NCBI GenBank assembly: GCA_027620075.1
Contig: JAQCEY010000001.1
Coordinates: 248,001-312,000, forward strand
DNA length: 64,000 nt
Reading direction: 5' to 3'
Source of the DNA: Pseudomonadota bacterium
GTDB taxonomy: Bacteria; Pseudomonadota; Alphaproteobacteria; Rickettsiales; UBA6187
The notes beneath the pieces were generated by a model. That model saw nothing but the letters and a program-made list of their open reading frames with translations. It made no database searches and was not told the origin of the DNA. The position numbers and the translations under genes were made by a program. How positions within the stretch are numbered: position 1 is the stretch's first letter; every line of letters begins with the position of its first letter. This document shows positions 17,803 through 28,395 of this stretch, one piece after another.

Positions 17803-18948
17803 ATGACTATAGATGCCTTAGAACTATCAAGTAAATTAATCAAATGTCCGAGCATAACTCCTGTTGATGCGGGAGTTATGGACGTGCTTCAGGAAGCTTT
17901 GGAAGGTCTTGGCTTCCAATGCATGCGTATGCCGTTTTCACAAGAAGGCTTTGAAGATACCGACAACCTCTACGCACGCTTGGGGAATATTGCCCCTAAT
18001 GTTTGTTTTGCAGGTCATACTGACGTTGTGCCTCCGGGCAATCTTGAGGACTGGACATCTGATCCGTTCAAGCCTGAAGTTCGTGACGGTATTTTATATG
18101 GTCGTGGTACGGTAGATATGAAATGTGCGATAGCGTGTTTTGTAGCTGCTGTTTCCGAATATCTGAAAAATAACAATCCTAAAATATCTATTAGCCTGCT
18201 AATTACAGGCGATGAGGAAGGAATTGCCGTAAACGGCACTAAAAAAATGCTTCAACAATTAGAAAAACAAGGCGAAAAAATAGATTACTGCATCGTTGGA
18301 GAGCCTACCAACCCTGAAAAACTGGGGGAGATGATAAAAATAGGTCGTCGTGGTTCGGTTGGTTTTACCCTTTCGGTTTTGGGAAAACAGGGGCATGTTG
18401 CATACCCTAACCTAGCAGACAATCCCATTACCAGAATGGTTAAAATTCTTCATGCACTTAATGAAAACGTATTAGATAATGGAACGGAATTTTTCCAGCC
18501 GTCAAATCTTGAGGTAACTACTATTGATGTTGCCAATGATGCGACAAATGTTATTCCTGCGATGGCAAAAGCTAAATTTAATATCCGCTTTAATGATAAA
18601 CACACTTCCGACAAGTTAATTAAGTGGGTTGAAGGTGTTTGCGATTCATTCTGCAAGGAAGGTAACGCAAAATATAAACTGGAGTCGAGAGTTTCAGGAG
18701 AGGCTTTTTTAACGCAACCGGGTGATTTAAGTAACGCTTTAGCCAAAGCCGTTGAGGAAGTTACCGGAATGAAGCCCGAACTTAGTACCACCGGAGGAAC
18801 TTCGGACGCACGTTTTATTAAGGATTATTGCTCGGTTGTTGAATTCGGTCTTATGAATAAAACCGCTCATAAGGTTGATGAGTGTGTTGCAGTAGACGAT
18901 ATTTATAAGTTAAAAGATGTTTATCTCAAATTTTTAGAAAGTTATTAG
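17803..18948 (+). CDS. dapE: Succinyl-diaminopimelate desuccinylase
   Basis: M20 zinc hydrolase that removes succinate from N-succinyl-LL-diaminopimelate. 381 residues with the metal motifs CFAGHTDVVPPGN, YGRGTVDMK and ITGDEEG, the substrate loop GRRGSVGF, and the late STTGGTSDARF block. It starts three bases after dapD. Keeping both dap genes indicates the cell makes its own peptidoglycan precursor. Confidence 0.97.
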   Translation: MTIDALELSSKLIKCPSITPVDAGVMDVLQEALEGLGFQCMRMPFSQEGFEDTDNLYARLGNIAPNVCFAGHTDVVPPGNLEDWTSDPFKPEVRDGILYGRGTVDMKCAIACFVAAVSEYLKNNNPKISISLLITGDEEGIAVNGTKKMLQQLEKQGEKIDYCIVGEPTNPEKLGEMIKIGRRGSVGFTLSVLGKQGHVAYPNLADNPITRMVKILHALNENVLDNGTEFFQPSNLEVTTIDVANDATNVIPAMAKAKFNIRFNDKHTSDKLIKWVEGVCDSFCKEGNAKYKLESRVSGEAFLTQPGDLSNALAKAVEEVTGMKPELSTTGGTSDARFIKDYCSVVEFGLMNKTAHKVDECVAVDDIYKLKDVYLKFLESY

Positions 18949-18966
18949 ATTATAAGGGAGTTTATT

Positions 18967-19749
18967 ATGGATGAAATGATTTTACAAATGCGTGATTCGG
19001 AACTAAGACGAAATGGAGCGACTCCGTTAAAAACAGTTCTTGAAAACAAAAATTTAGATCCCGATTACTTTATGGAGTTTTTGGATTCAAGAAGGATTAG
19101 TAACAATGAGCTTGCAAGGGCTTATGGAAAAAATTTCGGGAAATTTCAAAAGAATGATAGAATGTCATCACGTTTCAAAAAACAAGGTGAAGAATTTGAT
19201 GCTTTAATCAACAAATTGAAAGATGACTTTTCAGGCGATGAACCCAAACTCGGCTATCTTGATTTTCAAGGAGATAGGAAAGGAGTTATGTCAAAAGATC
19301 AAATGATGATATCCAATGCTTACGATGCATTAAATAGAAGAAGAAGGGATTTACAAAACGAAGGAATAGATGAGAACACGCCCATATTGGACATAATCCG
19401 CAATTCGGGTGCCAGTGCAGATTCTTTAAAAAGCTCACTTTCGGAAAAACAGGACTCGGTCAGATCTCAAATCAAAGACGCTAGAGACTTAATGGATGTC
19501 TTATATGTAGGAAGTGAATATAGGGCAATACAGGCACTATCTAAAACAATTGACACTCAAGATCAGTCGGTTACATATAGAACTATCGCTCGCGATGTTA
19601 ATCACTGGTCGCCGCCTTTGGTGGAAGAAGTTATCAATAATGCCGTTAGGAAGGATTTAGCTAGCTATAAAGATGGTGATTCAAAAAAGAAATGGGCAGA
19701 TTACTATCAAAATCAAAAACGCTCCGCCGGCTCACAACAAGGTTTGTAA
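18967..19749 (+). CDS. Orphan soluble protein, candidate effector
   Basis: 260 residues, highly charged and probably mostly helical, with no signal peptide, membrane helix or recognised domain. Possible helical blocks are around residues 60-90 and 120-180 (LNRRRRDLQNEG, SLSEKQDSVRSQIKDARDLMD). The C-terminus is hydrophilic and basic (KKKWADYYQNQKRSAGSQQGL region). AAGGGAG precedes the ATG, 18 bases after dapE, so it may be read from the dap promoter. No function is assigned; the lack of relatives I can recognise and the basic tail are why I group it with possible secreted proteins. Confidence 0.65.
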   Translation: MDEMILQMRDSELRRNGATPLKTVLENKNLDPDYFMEFLDSRRISNNELARAYGKNFGKFQKNDRMSSRFKKQGEEFDALINKLKDDFSGDEPKLGYLDFQGDRKGVMSKDQMMISNAYDALNRRRRDLQNEGIDENTPILDIIRNSGASADSLKSSLSEKQDSVRSQIKDARDLMDVLYVGSEYRAIQALSKTIDTQDQSVTYRTIARDVNHWSPPLVEEVINNAVRKDLASYKDGDSKKKWADYYQNQKRSAGSQQGL

Positions 19750-19758
19750 GATGCAAGA

Positions 19759-19880
19759 CCTCTTGCGTAAGTCGCAAGAGGATACTGAAGCCAATTCCGT
19801 ACACAACTATAGTATTTTCAAGTGAAAAAACGCAACTTTTATTATGTCACTTGTCACCCCGTCGTATGACGGGGTGACAA
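19759..19880. repeat. Two hairpins in the convergent gap before coaD
   Basis: Hairpin one has a 9-bp stem CCTCTTGCG (19759-19767) pairing with 19773-19781. Hairpin two has a 13-bp perfect stem TTGTCACCCCGTC (19851-19863) pairing with 19868-19880 around GTAT. Neither has a good T tract, so a terminator role for the orphan gene or coaD is possible but not clear. The GTCACCCC/GGGGTGAC palindrome looks like a dispersed intergenic repeat. Confidence 0.65.
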
Positions 19881-19952
19881 ATAATAGTTCTGTTTCAATT
19901 AAGAAATACTATATTTTAATACGAAAACCAATTACCGAGGCATATATAGTAT

Positions 19953-20441
19953 TTACGTATTATAATATTTAGTTAAATTATTTTTCACATTCTCGGACAC
20001 CAGTTCGTCAACATTTCCGCCAAGCCTGACGATTTCTTTTACAAACCTTGAGGCGATGAAGTGGGTTGATTCCGATGCTGGTAGGAATACGGTCTGGATA
20101 TCGGGGTTCATTTTAGAGTTCATGCCCGACATCTGGAACTCATATTCAAAGTCGGAAACCGCTCTTAGTCCTCTTATTATAATCCCTGCCCCATTATCCC
20201 GTGCAAAATTAACAAGCAATCCTTCAAACCCGACGACTTCAATATTCGAATTAATATCGGCTACGTCAGCTTTTACCATTTCCACCCTTTCATCTAAGGA
20301 GAAAATCGGGGTTTTTGCCGTATCGACGGCAACTGCGATAATAAGCTTATCTACAATTTTAACCGCACGTTTAATTATATCTTTGTGACCTAATGTTATC
20401 GGGTCGAAAGTGCCGGGATATACCGCTGTTCTGTTAGGCAT
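19953..20441 (-). CDS. coaD: Phosphopantetheine adenylyltransferase
   Basis: Penultimate step of coenzyme A synthesis: 4'-phosphopantetheine plus ATP gives dephospho-CoA. 162 residues, with the nucleotidyltransferase motif YPGTFDPITLGH near the N-terminus, RGLRAVSDFEYE and the C-terminal ASRFVKEIVRLGG. It begins nine bases after gyrA and is probably co-transcribed with it. Confidence 0.97.
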   Translation of the reverse strand: MPNRTAVYPGTFDPITLGHKDIIKRAVKIVDKLIIAVAVDTAKTPIFSLDERVEMVKADVADINSNIEVVGFEGLLVNFARDNGAGIIIRGLRAVSDFEYEFQMSGMNSKMNPDIQTVFLPASESTHFIASRFVKEIVRLGGNVDELVSENVKNNLTKYYNT

Positions 20442-20450
20442 TTGAAAGGC

Positions 20451-23264
20451 TTAATCCTCGTTATTATCTTGTATTTCAAGTTCATCGTTAGAATCCGACT
20501 CTTCAATTAAGATAGATTCCACATCTTCTTTTTCTTCTTCAATTGCAATTCTGGCAACGGAAGTTACTTTCTGCCCCTTTGACGTTTTGAAGATAGTAAC
20601 ACCTTGCGTGTTACGTCCGGCAATCCTGATATCATGCACAGGGCAGCGGATTAGCTGTCCGCCTTCCGTGATTAATAATAGCTGGTCATTATCTTCTATA
20701 TGGAAGCTGGCAGCCACTTTGCCGTTACGTTGTGAAGTAATGATGTTCACAATACCGCTTCCACCACGGTTAGTTACACGATATTCATAAGCCGAACTGC
20801 GTTTTCCGTAACCGTTTTCCGTAACCGTTATTATGAATTGCTCGTGTTTTGCCCATAGTTTAATAGTATCATGGTCAAGCTCACTTTCTATCCCGTCAAG
20901 GATTTTTAGCATTGTATCATTAATTTCAGCAAGTTTTGCCTCATCATCACGGTAATATTCCTTTTCAACTATCAAGGCACTAAGCTCCGAACGAGTTTGT
21001 GCAGGAATTTTAAGATATTCCGAGCGGATGTTAATGTCATTACATTCGGTTCCGTCCAATATATCCATCGATACGACTTCATTGCCTTTTTCCATTCTTA
21101 TGCCGCGTACACCTGCCGATGCACGGCTTTTGAACTCACGCACCGCTGTTGCAGGGAAACGGATACACTTACCGTTTGCGGTTGCTAGCAGAACATGCTG
21201 ATTTTCATCACACGTCTTAACACTTATCAGCCTGTCATCATCTTCAAGTTTCATGGCTATTTTTCCATTTGCCTGAACACGCTTGAAGTCCGATAAATCA
21301 TTCCTTCTTACAGTGCCACGATTTGTCGCAAACATAATGCTTAAATTATCCCAATCGTCCTCATTATCAGGCATCGGCATTACTACGTTGATAGTTTCGT
21401 CTTTTTCCATCGGGAAAATGTTAACTAACGCACGTCCTTTAGAGTTTGCTCCGCCTAAAGGCAGCTTATAAACTTTAAGCTTGTAGACCTTGCCGGTGGT
21501 ACTGAAAAATAATACCGGCGTATGCGTATTTGTAACAAATACGTTAACCGTAGCATCTTCTTCCTTCATGTTCATTCCCGAACGCCCTTTTCCCCCACGT
21601 TTTTGTGAGCGGTAAGTAGATAAAGGAACTCTCTTTATATAGCCTCCGTGAGTTACGGTAACCACCATATCTTCAACAGGTATCAAATCCTCAATATCAG
21701 CTTCAAACTCGCTATCTTGGAAATCTGTTTTGCGAGGAGTTGCGAATTCTTCTTTAATTTCGCTTAACTCACTCTTCATTATACCGATAACTCTGTCACG
21801 GGAGCGTAATATATCAAGATAATCTTTGATTTGTTCGGCAAGCTCCGTTAGCTCACCATTAATTTTTTCCTGCTCCAAGCCTGTTAAGCGGGCAAGCTTC
21901 ATATCTAAAATAGCTCTTGCCTGAACTTCCGTAAAATAGCATTTACCGTCAATAATTTTATTATTAAAATCGTCCACAAGGTCTATTAATGCCTGAACAT
22001 TATCGGCATACCAAGCACGCTCTAATAGCTGTTGCTTTGCAACGGTAGGGTCGGGAGCGTTTCTTATAAGCCGAATGACTTCATCAATATTTGCCACCGC
22101 CATTGACAAGCCTATCAACACATGTGCCCTATCACGGGCTTTGTTCAATAAGAAAGACGTTCTGCGAGTGATAATCTCTTCCCTAAAGCGTGTGAACGCA
22201 ACTAAAACTTCCTTAGTATTCATCAGACGAGGACGACCTCTATCCAATGCCAGTTGATTTACCCCAAAAGAGGTCTGAAGCTGAGTATAGCTATATAACT
22301 GGTTAAGTATTACATCTGCGTTTGCATCTTTTTTAGTTTCGATAACGACCCTCACACCATGCTGGTCGGATTCGTCACGCATTTCGGAGATGCCTTCGAT
22401 TTTTTTATCCCGAACTAGCTCGCCTATTCTTTCTAGCATCAACGCTTTGTTAACCTGATAAGGAACTTCCGAGATAATAATCGCCTGCTTGCCTTTTGTA
22501 AGATCGGTTATTTCGGCACGTCCACGCACGATTATAGAGCCACGCCCCGTTCTAAGGGCATTGCGTGAGCCTGAGCGACCAAGTATGATACCGCCCGTCG
22601 GGAAGTCCGGCCCCGGTATTATCTGCATTAATTCTTCATCAGTGATATCGTTATTATCTATATAAGCAAGACAACCGTCAATGACCTCGCCAAGATTGTG
22701 CGGAGGAATATTTGTTGCCATACCCACGGCAATACCCCCTCCCCCGTTTACAAGCAAATTCGGGAAGCGTGCGGGTAGTGTAATCGGCTCTCTTTCCGAG
22801 CCGTCATAGTTATCTTGAAAATTAACCGTATCTTTATCAATGTCTACAAGCAATGTGTGTGCTACTTTTGCCATACGGGATTCGGTATAACGCATAGCCG
22901 CCGCAGAGTCGCCGTCCATAGAACCGAAGTTACCCTGACCGTCGATTAGCGGAACTCTCAACGAGAAATCCTGAGCCATACGCACCATTGACTGATAAAT
23001 CGCCGCATCACCGTGCGGGTGGTATTTACCCATTACCTCACCGACTATACGGGCTGATTTTCTGTAAGGCTTATTATAGTCGCATCCGCTTTCATTCATT
23101 GCGAATAATATACGCCTGTGAACAGGTTTTAGCCCGTCACAAGCATCAGGTATCGCACGACTTACTATTACACTCATTGCGTAGTCAAGATATGACTCCC
23201 GCATTTCATGCTCAATAGTAACGGGTTTTATTTCCAAACTTTCTCTAACGTTATTTTGGCTCAA
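20451..23264 (-). CDS. gyrA: DNA gyrase subunit A
   Basis: Breaks and rejoins DNA during negative supercoiling with GyrB. About 937 residues. The catalytic tyrosine is Y126 in AAMRYTE, the GyrA-box-like motif is QKRGGKG, and the C-terminal beta-pinwheel is present, followed by an acidic tail ([11 protein letters not shown] to the end). The start I favour is a TTG at 23264 with AGAGG nine bases upstream; a TTG three codons earlier abuts that site. In the quinolone region the residues equivalent to E. coli S83 and D87 are Ala87 and Gln91 ([10 protein letters not shown]). Confidence 0.96.
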   Translation of the reverse strand: MSQNNVRESLEIKPVTIEHEMRESYLDYAMSVIVSRAIPDACDGLKPVHRRILFAMNESGCDYNKPYRKSARIVGEVMGKYHPHGDAAIYQSMVRMAQDFSLRVPLIDGQGNFGSMDGDSAAAMRYTESRMAKVAHTLLVDIDKDTVNFQDNYDGSEREPITLPARFPNLLVNGGGGIAVGMATNIPPHNLGEVIDGCLAYIDNNDITDEELMQIIPGPDFPTGGIILGRSGSRNALRTGRGSIIVRGRAEITDLTKGKQAIIISEVPYQVNKALMLERIGELVRDKKIEGISEMRDESDQHGVRVVIETKKDANADVILNQLYSYTQLQTSFGVNQLALDRGRPRLMNTKEVLVAFTRFREEIITRRTSFLLNKARDRAHVLIGLSMAVANIDEVIRLIRNAPDPTVAKQQLLERAWYADNVQALIDLVDDFNNKIIDGKCYFTEVQARAILDMKLARLTGLEQEKINGELTELAEQIKDYLDILRSRDRVIGIMKSELSEIKEEFATPRKTDFQDSEFEADIEDLIPVEDMVVTVTHGGYIKRVPLSTYRSQKRGGKGRSGMNMKEEDATVNVFVTNTHTPVLFFSTTGKVYKLKVYKLPLGGANSKGRALVNIFPMEKDETINVVMPMPDNEDDWDNLSIMFATNRGTVRRNDLSDFKRVQANGKIAMKLEDDDRLISVKTCDENQHVLLATANGKCIRFPATAVREFKSRASAGVRGIRMEKGNEVVSMDILDGTECNDINIRSEYLKIPAQTRSELSALIVEKEYYRDDEAKLAEINDTMLKILDGIESELDHDTIKLWAKHEQFIITVTENGYGKRSSAYEYRVTNRGGSGIVNIITSQRNGKVAASFHIEDNDQLLLITEGGQLIRCPVHDIRIAGRNTQGVTIFKTSKGQKVTSVARIAIEEEKEDVESILIEESDSNDELEIQDNNED

Positions 23265-23494
23265 CTTTAACAACCTCTATTTAAATAGTCACACTGAAAA
23301 TCTATTCAGCATTAAATTAATTCTTATTAAGAAATATAACCCTAGAAGCATACATGAGGGATAGTAGGCTAGCAAGTGAAAACTAATATTTCATAGGTAA
23401 TCTTTATGTATTTTTATGATTTAAACTGACAAAAACATTTTTTTGTTTTATACAGCTATCATAATGTATTTGTTCTGTTATTTAAGAGGAAAAA

Positions 23495-23659
23495 ATGAAG
23501 CCTGCGGAAACTGTAAAAGTTGATAAAAAAAAGGTAAGTTGCGATGGTGGAAAAGGCTCTTTAGGACACCCGAAAGTGTATTTAGAGATTGGACAAAAAG
23601 GACAAGTCGAGTGTCCGTATTGCGGCAAAACTTTCATTCTAAAAAAAGCCGCCTAGTTA
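23495..23659 (+). CDS. CHCC zinc-finger protein, NDUFS6-like complex I accessory subunit
   Basis: 54-residue protein with Cys16, His25, Cys40 and Cys43 in the order expected for the zf-CHCC family (VSCDGG...GHPKVYLEI...ECPYCGKTF). In mitochondria the equivalent domain is the C-terminus of NDUFS6, and alphaproteobacteria carry this stand-alone form with respiratory complex I. AAGAGGA precedes the ATG. The NDUFS4 homologue is at 60541. Confidence 0.88.
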
Positions 23660-23758
23660 AAAAGGGAATAATAATAAAGACTTGTTAACCATTTTTAAAC
23701 TATTTTATATAATAATCGCTCTTAGGGAAGAATAATCAACATCACTAGGAGGTTTAAA

Positions 23759-24169
23759 ATGGTTAATAAAGCATTATGCCTTATTGCCCTCGCATCGGTT
23801 TTACTGTCATGTTCGGGTAAGGAATCAAAAAAAATAGCATCACTTCAAAAAAAAGATAAGAAGCTTTCATGTAAGGAAATTTTGCTCGAAATGAACGAAG
23901 CCGAGTTTTATCGCAATGTGGCATATAAGAATCGAGGCCCTAAGCTAAAAAATGTTTTAATGCCGCTAGGTTATATATCTACTTATATGGACGCAGGAGA
24001 GGCAATAGACGCTGCCGAGGCAAGAGTGGATTATCTGGACAGGATATACCAAATTCTTCGCTGTGAGGAAAGAGCCGAAAAGATAGAAGAACTAGGGGAA
24101 GAGCTTGGCGGACTGCAATATTACTCGCCACAAGATGAAGTGCCTTATTATAGAAGCCTTGCAAGGTAA
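23759..24169 (+). CDS. Small lipoprotein of unknown function
   Basis: 136 residues. The N-terminus MVNKALCLIALASVLLSC is a clear lipoprotein signal (lipobox LLSC, Cys18). The mature part is short, charged and helical (AEFYRNVAYKNRG, DAAEARVDYLDRIYQILRCEERAEKIEELGEEL), so it may form a coiled coil. No family is recognised. AGGAGG sits eight bases before the ATG. It is convergent with yraN. Confidence 0.75.
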   Translation: MVNKALCLIALASVLLSCSGKESKKIASLQKKDKKLSCKEILLEMNEAEFYRNVAYKNRGPKLKNVLMPLGYISTYMDAGEAIDAAEARVDYLDRIYQILRCEERAEKIEELGEELGGLQYYSPQDEVPYYRSLAR

Positions 24170-24175
24170 GTTATC

Positions 24176-24529
24176 TTAATAGCCCCACGCATTTCTTATG
24201 TGCTTTATAAAAAATATCGGACAAACTAATATAAGGTCAAACCTTATATTAGTTTGTAAGTATCGGGGATTTTTGGCTATAAATAGCTGTGCCGCTCGGG
24301 TTATTCTGTTTTGCTGGTGCTTTGTAAATGCTATGTAGGCATCGTCCTTTTTCTTGCGGGCTTTTACTTCAATAAACACAAGATTGTTGCCGCGTCTTGC
24401 GATTATATCAACCTCACCTAGTTTTGTTTTATGTCTGCGTGATATTATAGAATAAAAACATAACCTTAAATATATTACCGCTATTGTTTCGGCAAGTAGT
24501 CCGAATTTATATGATTTGGTTTTATTCAT
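24176..24529 (-). CDS. YraN/UPF0102 family nuclease-like protein
   Basis: 117 residues with the restriction-endonuclease-like core of the family: GLLAET near the start, KLGEVDIIARRGNNLVFIEVKAR containing the Asp...Glu-x-Lys motif, and a helical C-terminus with RITRAAQ. The function is not established; a role in processing DNA or recombination intermediates is usually suggested. Confidence 0.9.
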   Translation of the reverse strand: MNKTKSYKFGLLAETIAVIYLRLCFYSIISRRHKTKLGEVDIIARRGNNLVFIEVKARKKKDDAYIAFTKHQQNRITRAAQLFIAKNPRYLQTNIRFDLILVCPIFFIKHIRNAWGY

Positions 24530-24642
24530 GATTAATATGGGCGTTAATTTTTCAGCTATTAAAAATTTCTTTAATAAGAGTAATGTTTACACTATTATGT
24601 GGCTAATAAAACATTTTTTCAAATATTCTAATAGTTATGTAA

Positions 24643-26883
24643 ATGATTAGAAAAGCGGTACAAGAATTTTTCAGTAATAATTCAAGGTTAATTACTACCT
24701 TGCTATATTTTGCTATAGGGGTGTTCCTAATCGGTTCTTTGGCAAGCTTTAGTGCTTCGGATCCTTCGTTTAACCGCGCCTCCGGTAACGGCGTGCAAAA
24801 TATTTTCGGAACGGCAGGGGCTTATATAGCAGATCCGCTATATCAGTTTTTCGGACTGGCAGCATTTTTAATTCCCATGGCATTTATTACGGTTGCTTTA
24901 AGACTTATATTCAAAACTCAGCGTTTTAACCTCTGGCTTACCAATATATTCTTATTTGTTTCACTACTTTCCGTAAGTGCTTTGATAGTAAAGCTAAACG
25001 CACCTGAAACATGGCCTTTTTATGTAGGGTTGGGCGGTTTTTTCGGAGACTTGATTAGCAACTCCGAAGAAATACTTACTATATACGGCTATATATCTTT
25101 ATTTGCGTTCATTGCCGCCACCTGTTCTTATTTTGCGTTCGGTATAAGGCTATCCGAGATAAGAAAAACCTTTGGAATTGTTTATTATATTGCAAGTAAG
25201 CTTAAATATCTGACGGCATCATTTATTCTTATGATTGTTAATCTTGGCAGAAAGTCGATGAAAAAAGAACCTGTTGCACTTGATATTAGTAGTTTTGAAG
25301 ATACTTCCGAAGATTATGAAGATTATATTGTGGAAGTTAAAGAGAAGAAGGAAAAGAAAAAGAAGAAAAAAGCAGTAAAACAAAAAACTCTACGATTAGA
25401 TCCCGGTGAATTTGAATTGCCTGATTTTGATTTGCTTACCGAGGCTCCAGATAAAGGCGGAAGAAATGTTAATCAGAAATCTTTAGAACAAAATGCAAAG
25501 CTCTTGAAGAAGGTACTGGAAGATTTTGGTGTAAAAGGCAATATAGTAAAAGTTCGCCCCGGTCCCGTAGTAACTTTGTATGAGTTGGAGCCTTCGCCCG
25601 GTACAAAGTCATCAAGAGTTATAGGTCTGGCTGATGATATCGCCCGTTCCATGAGTGCCGTATCCACAAGAATATCGGTTGTTCCCGGTAAGAACATATT
25701 AGGTATAGAACTACCGAACGCCGACCGTGAAACGGTATATTTGCGTGAATTAATGGAATGTGAAGAATACCGTGATGAGCGTATCAAGCTACCTATAGCA
25801 CTGGGCAAGGATATTGGCGGTGAGCCTGTTATGGCAGACCTTTCCAGAATGCCCCACCTGCTGATTGCAGGTACAACGGGTTCGGGTAAGTCGGTGGCGG
25901 TAAATGCTATGATATTATCATATCTTTACAGATTAACCCCCGATGAATGTAAGTTCATCATGATTGACCCTAAAATGCTGGAATTATCTGTTTATGAAGG
26001 CATTCCGCATTTGCTTTCGCCTGTCGTGACCGAGCCTAAAAAGGCTGTTGTTGCACTTAAATGGGCAGTTCGTGAAATGGAAGAGCGATATAGGTTAATG
26101 TCTAACGTAGGTGTGAGAAATATAACGGGCTATAACAAGAAAATAGAAGAGGCGGTTGCCAAAGGAAAGCAGCTTGAACGCACTGTACAGACAGGTTTTG
26201 ACCCCGAAACAGGCGAACCTACATTTGAAAAGCAGCCGTTGGCTATGACCAAGCTGCCTTTTATCGTTGTTATAGTTGATGAGATGGCGGATTTGATGCT
26301 TACCGCAGGTAAGGAAATCGAATCTTCAATACAAAGGCTGGCACAAATGGCACGTGCCGCAGGTATTCATATGGTGATGGCAACTCAAAGACCCTCGGTT
26401 GATGTTATTACGGGTGTTATTAAAGCGAACTTCCCTACCCGTATCAGTTTTCAGGTGACATCAAGGATTGATAGCCGCACTATATTGGGTGAGATGGGAG
26501 CGGAACAGTTGCTTGGAATGGGTGACATGTTATATATGGCAGGCGGTAGCCGTATTACCCGTGTTCACGGACCTTTTGTCGATGATAAGGAAGTTGATGA
26601 TGTTGTAAAGCACTTAAAAGCTCAGGGTAAGCCTTCATATGTAACGGATATTACCAAAGACGATGAATCATCAGATGAAGCCGCCGGTGCAAATAGCGGT
26701 GATGATTTATACGATCAGGCGGTGGCAATAGTATTAAGGGATAAGAAAGCTTCTACCAGTTATATCCAGCGTCAGTTGAAGATAGGATATAACAGGGCGG
26801 CTAATTTAATAGATAAGATGGAAAGCGAAGGAATAATAAGCGAAGCTAACCATTCGGGTAAAAGGCAGGTATTAGCAGCGTAA
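24643..26883 (+). CDS. ftsK: DNA translocase FtsK
   Basis: Septum-linked motor that moves chromosome ends during division. 746 residues: four or five membrane helices in the first 205 residues, then a short Lys/Glu linker (about 210-250), much shorter than in E. coli. The RecA-like motor has Walker A GTTGSGKS at 410-417 and Walker B-like IVVIVDEMADL. The C-terminal winged-helix gamma domain reads KKASTSYIQRQLKIGYNRAA. The ATG at 24643 has only a weak upstream site. The thioesterase gene follows after four bases. Confidence 0.96.
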   Translation: MIRKAVQEFFSNNSRLITTLLYFAIGVFLIGSLASFSASDPSFNRASGNGVQNIFGTAGAYIADPLYQFFGLAAFLIPMAFITVALRLIFKTQRFNLWLTNIFLFVSLLSVSALIVKLNAPETWPFYVGLGGFFGDLISNSEEILTIYGYISLFAFIAATCSYFAFGIRLSEIRKTFGIVYYIASKLKYLTASFILMIVNLGRKSMKKEPVALDISSFEDTSEDYEDYIVEVKEKKEKKKKKKAVKQKTLRLDPGEFELPDFDLLTEAPDKGGRNVNQKSLEQNAKLLKKVLEDFGVKGNIVKVRPGPVVTLYELEPSPGTKSSRVIGLADDIARSMSAVSTRISVVPGKNILGIELPNADRETVYLRELMECEEYRDERIKLPIALGKDIGGEPVMADLSRMPHLLIAGTTGSGKSVAVNAMILSYLYRLTPDECKFIMIDPKMLELSVYEGIPHLLSPVVTEPKKAVVALKWAVREMEERYRLMSNVGVRNITGYNKKIEEAVAKGKQLERTVQTGFDPETGEPTFEKQPLAMTKLPFIVVIVDEMADLMLTAGKEIESSIQRLAQMARAAGIHMVMATQRPSVDVITGVIKANFPTRISFQVTSRIDSRTILGEMGAEQLLGMGDMLYMAGGSRITRVHGPFVDDKEVDDVVKHLKAQGKPSYVTDITKDDESSDEAAGANSGDDLYDQAVAIVLRDKKASTSYIQRQLKIGYNRAANLIDKMESEGIISEANHSGKRQVLAA

Positions 26884-26887
26884 TTTT

Positions 26888-27322
26888 ATGACAATCTGGA
26901 AAAGGCAATATTCTCCTGAGCAAATCAACCGATATTCCATAGGAACAATGGTTGAGCATTTGGGAATAAAGATAACCGAAGTCGGCGATGACTATATTTG
27001 CGGCACTATGCCTGTTGACAAAAGGACAATTCAGCCTTATGGAATCTTACATGGCGGTGCTTCCGTGGTTTTAGCCGAGAGTTTGGGAAGCGTTGCGGGT
27101 AATTTGTCATGTGATGAAGGGTTTATGTGTGTAGGGCTGGAGATTAACGCCAATCACATTAAGAGTGTTAGTGAAGGCATTGTAAACGGGAAAGCTTCAG
27201 CTATTCACATCGGCAAGACCACACAAGTATGGGATATAAAAATTACTACCGAACAAAAAAATATATGTGTGTCTAGATTGACACTTGCAGTAATACCAAA
27301 AAGGAAAGAAAATGATTCATAA
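26888..27322 (+). CDS. Hotdog-fold acyl-CoA thioesterase (YdiI/PaaI type)
   Basis: 144 residues with the hotdog motif GILHGGASVVLAESLGS, where the Glu in LAESLGS is the usual catalytic residue. NANHIKSVSEG and the late GKTTQVWDIKI strand also fit. Likely hydrolyses an acyl-CoA; related proteins act in menaquinone or phenylacetate routes, but no such pathway is seen here. Its last 11 bases overlap the next gene. Confidence 0.85.
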   Translation: MTIWKRQYSPEQINRYSIGTMVEHLGIKITEVGDDYICGTMPVDKRTIQPYGILHGGASVVLAESLGSVAGNLSCDEGFMCVGLEINANHIKSVSEGIVNGKASAIHIGKTTQVWDIKITTEQKNICVSRLTLAVIPKRKENDS

Positions 27323-28316
27323 TACCGATATAACGATAATTGGAGCCGGACCCGTAGGGCTTTTTGCGGTTTTTGAAGCAGGCATGATGAAAATGAAATG
27401 CCATGTGATTGACTCTCTGGATTTTATAGGCGGTCAATGTACGGCATTATACCCTGAAAAGCCTATTTATGATATTCCTGCCCACCCGGCTATATTGGCG
27501 GAGGATTTAATAAAAAACCTTGAAAAACAGGCTGCACCTTTCAAGCCTGAATATCACCTTTCGCAAACAGTAAATGAAGTTACAAAAAATAATGACGGTT
27601 GGCTGGTTACAACAAGTAAAGACACTAAAATTCAATGCAAGGTAATAATAATTGCGGCAGGTTGCGGTGCATTTGGTCCTAACCGCCCTCCCCTTGCTAA
27701 TATAGAAGAATATGAAGGCAGAAGTGTTTTCTATATGGTCGGCAAAAAAGAGGAAATGCGTGATAAAAATGTAGTAATAGCAGGCGGTGGGGATTCTGCC
27801 GTTGACTGGGTTTTGTCTTTGGTTGATATAGCAAAGTCCGTCTCGGTAGTGCATCGCCGCCCAAAATTCCGTTGCCTTCCCGATAGTCAGGATAAACTGG
27901 AAAAATTAGCTGATGAGGGTCGTGTTAATATGGTAGTCCCTTATCAACTGGATTCTTTAAAAGGAAATAACGGAAAGCTTGAGTCGGTTATTGTTAAGAC
28001 GCTAAAGGGTGAAGAAAAAGAGTTAAAAGCTGATATCTTGCTACCTTTCTTCGGTCTGGCAATGGAGCTTGGACCTATTGCTAACTGGGGACTTAATATT
28101 GATAAAAAACATATATCGGTTAACCCCACCACGCTACAGACCAATCAGGACGGTATATTTGCAATTGGCGATATAGCCACCTATGACAATAAAATGAAGC
28201 TGATATTAAACGGATTTGCGGAAGCTGCTATGGCGTGCCATAAAGCTCGCGGCATTGTCCACCCTGATGAGGTAGTCCACTTTGAATATTCAACTACGGC
28301 AGGTGTTCCAGCGTAA
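27312..28316 (+). CDS. Ferredoxin/flavodoxin-NADP(+) reductase, thioredoxin reductase-like type
   Basis: 334-residue FAD and NADPH flavoprotein. FAD-binding GAGPVG is near residue 11, the block GGQCTALYPEKPIYDIPA is characteristic of this FNR class, and the NADPH motif is VIAGGGDSAVDW. The C-terminal FAD contact is GDIATYDNKMKLI. It lacks the CxxC disulfide of true thioredoxin reductases, which points to ferredoxin or flavodoxin as partner. It overlaps the thioesterase gene. Confidence 0.9.
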   Translation: MIHNTDITIIGAGPVGLFAVFEAGMMKMKCHVIDSLDFIGGQCTALYPEKPIYDIPAHPAILAEDLIKNLEKQAAPFKPEYHLSQTVNEVTKNNDGWLVTTSKDTKIQCKVIIIAAGCGAFGPNRPPLANIEEYEGRSVFYMVGKKEEMRDKNVVIAGGGDSAVDWVLSLVDIAKSVSVVHRRPKFRCLPDSQDKLEKLADEGRVNMVVPYQLDSLKGNNGKLESVIVKTLKGEEKELKADILLPFFGLAMELGPIANWGLNIDKKHISVNPTTLQTNQDGIFAIGDIATYDNKMKLILNGFAEAAMACHKARGIVHPDEVVHFEYSTTAGVPA

Positions 28317-28395
28317 TTTTGCAAGTGAACCCTTGTAAAAAAGGTTAAAAAATATTAATATTGCCGGCATAGGTAAACAAACTACAAAGGGAAAA

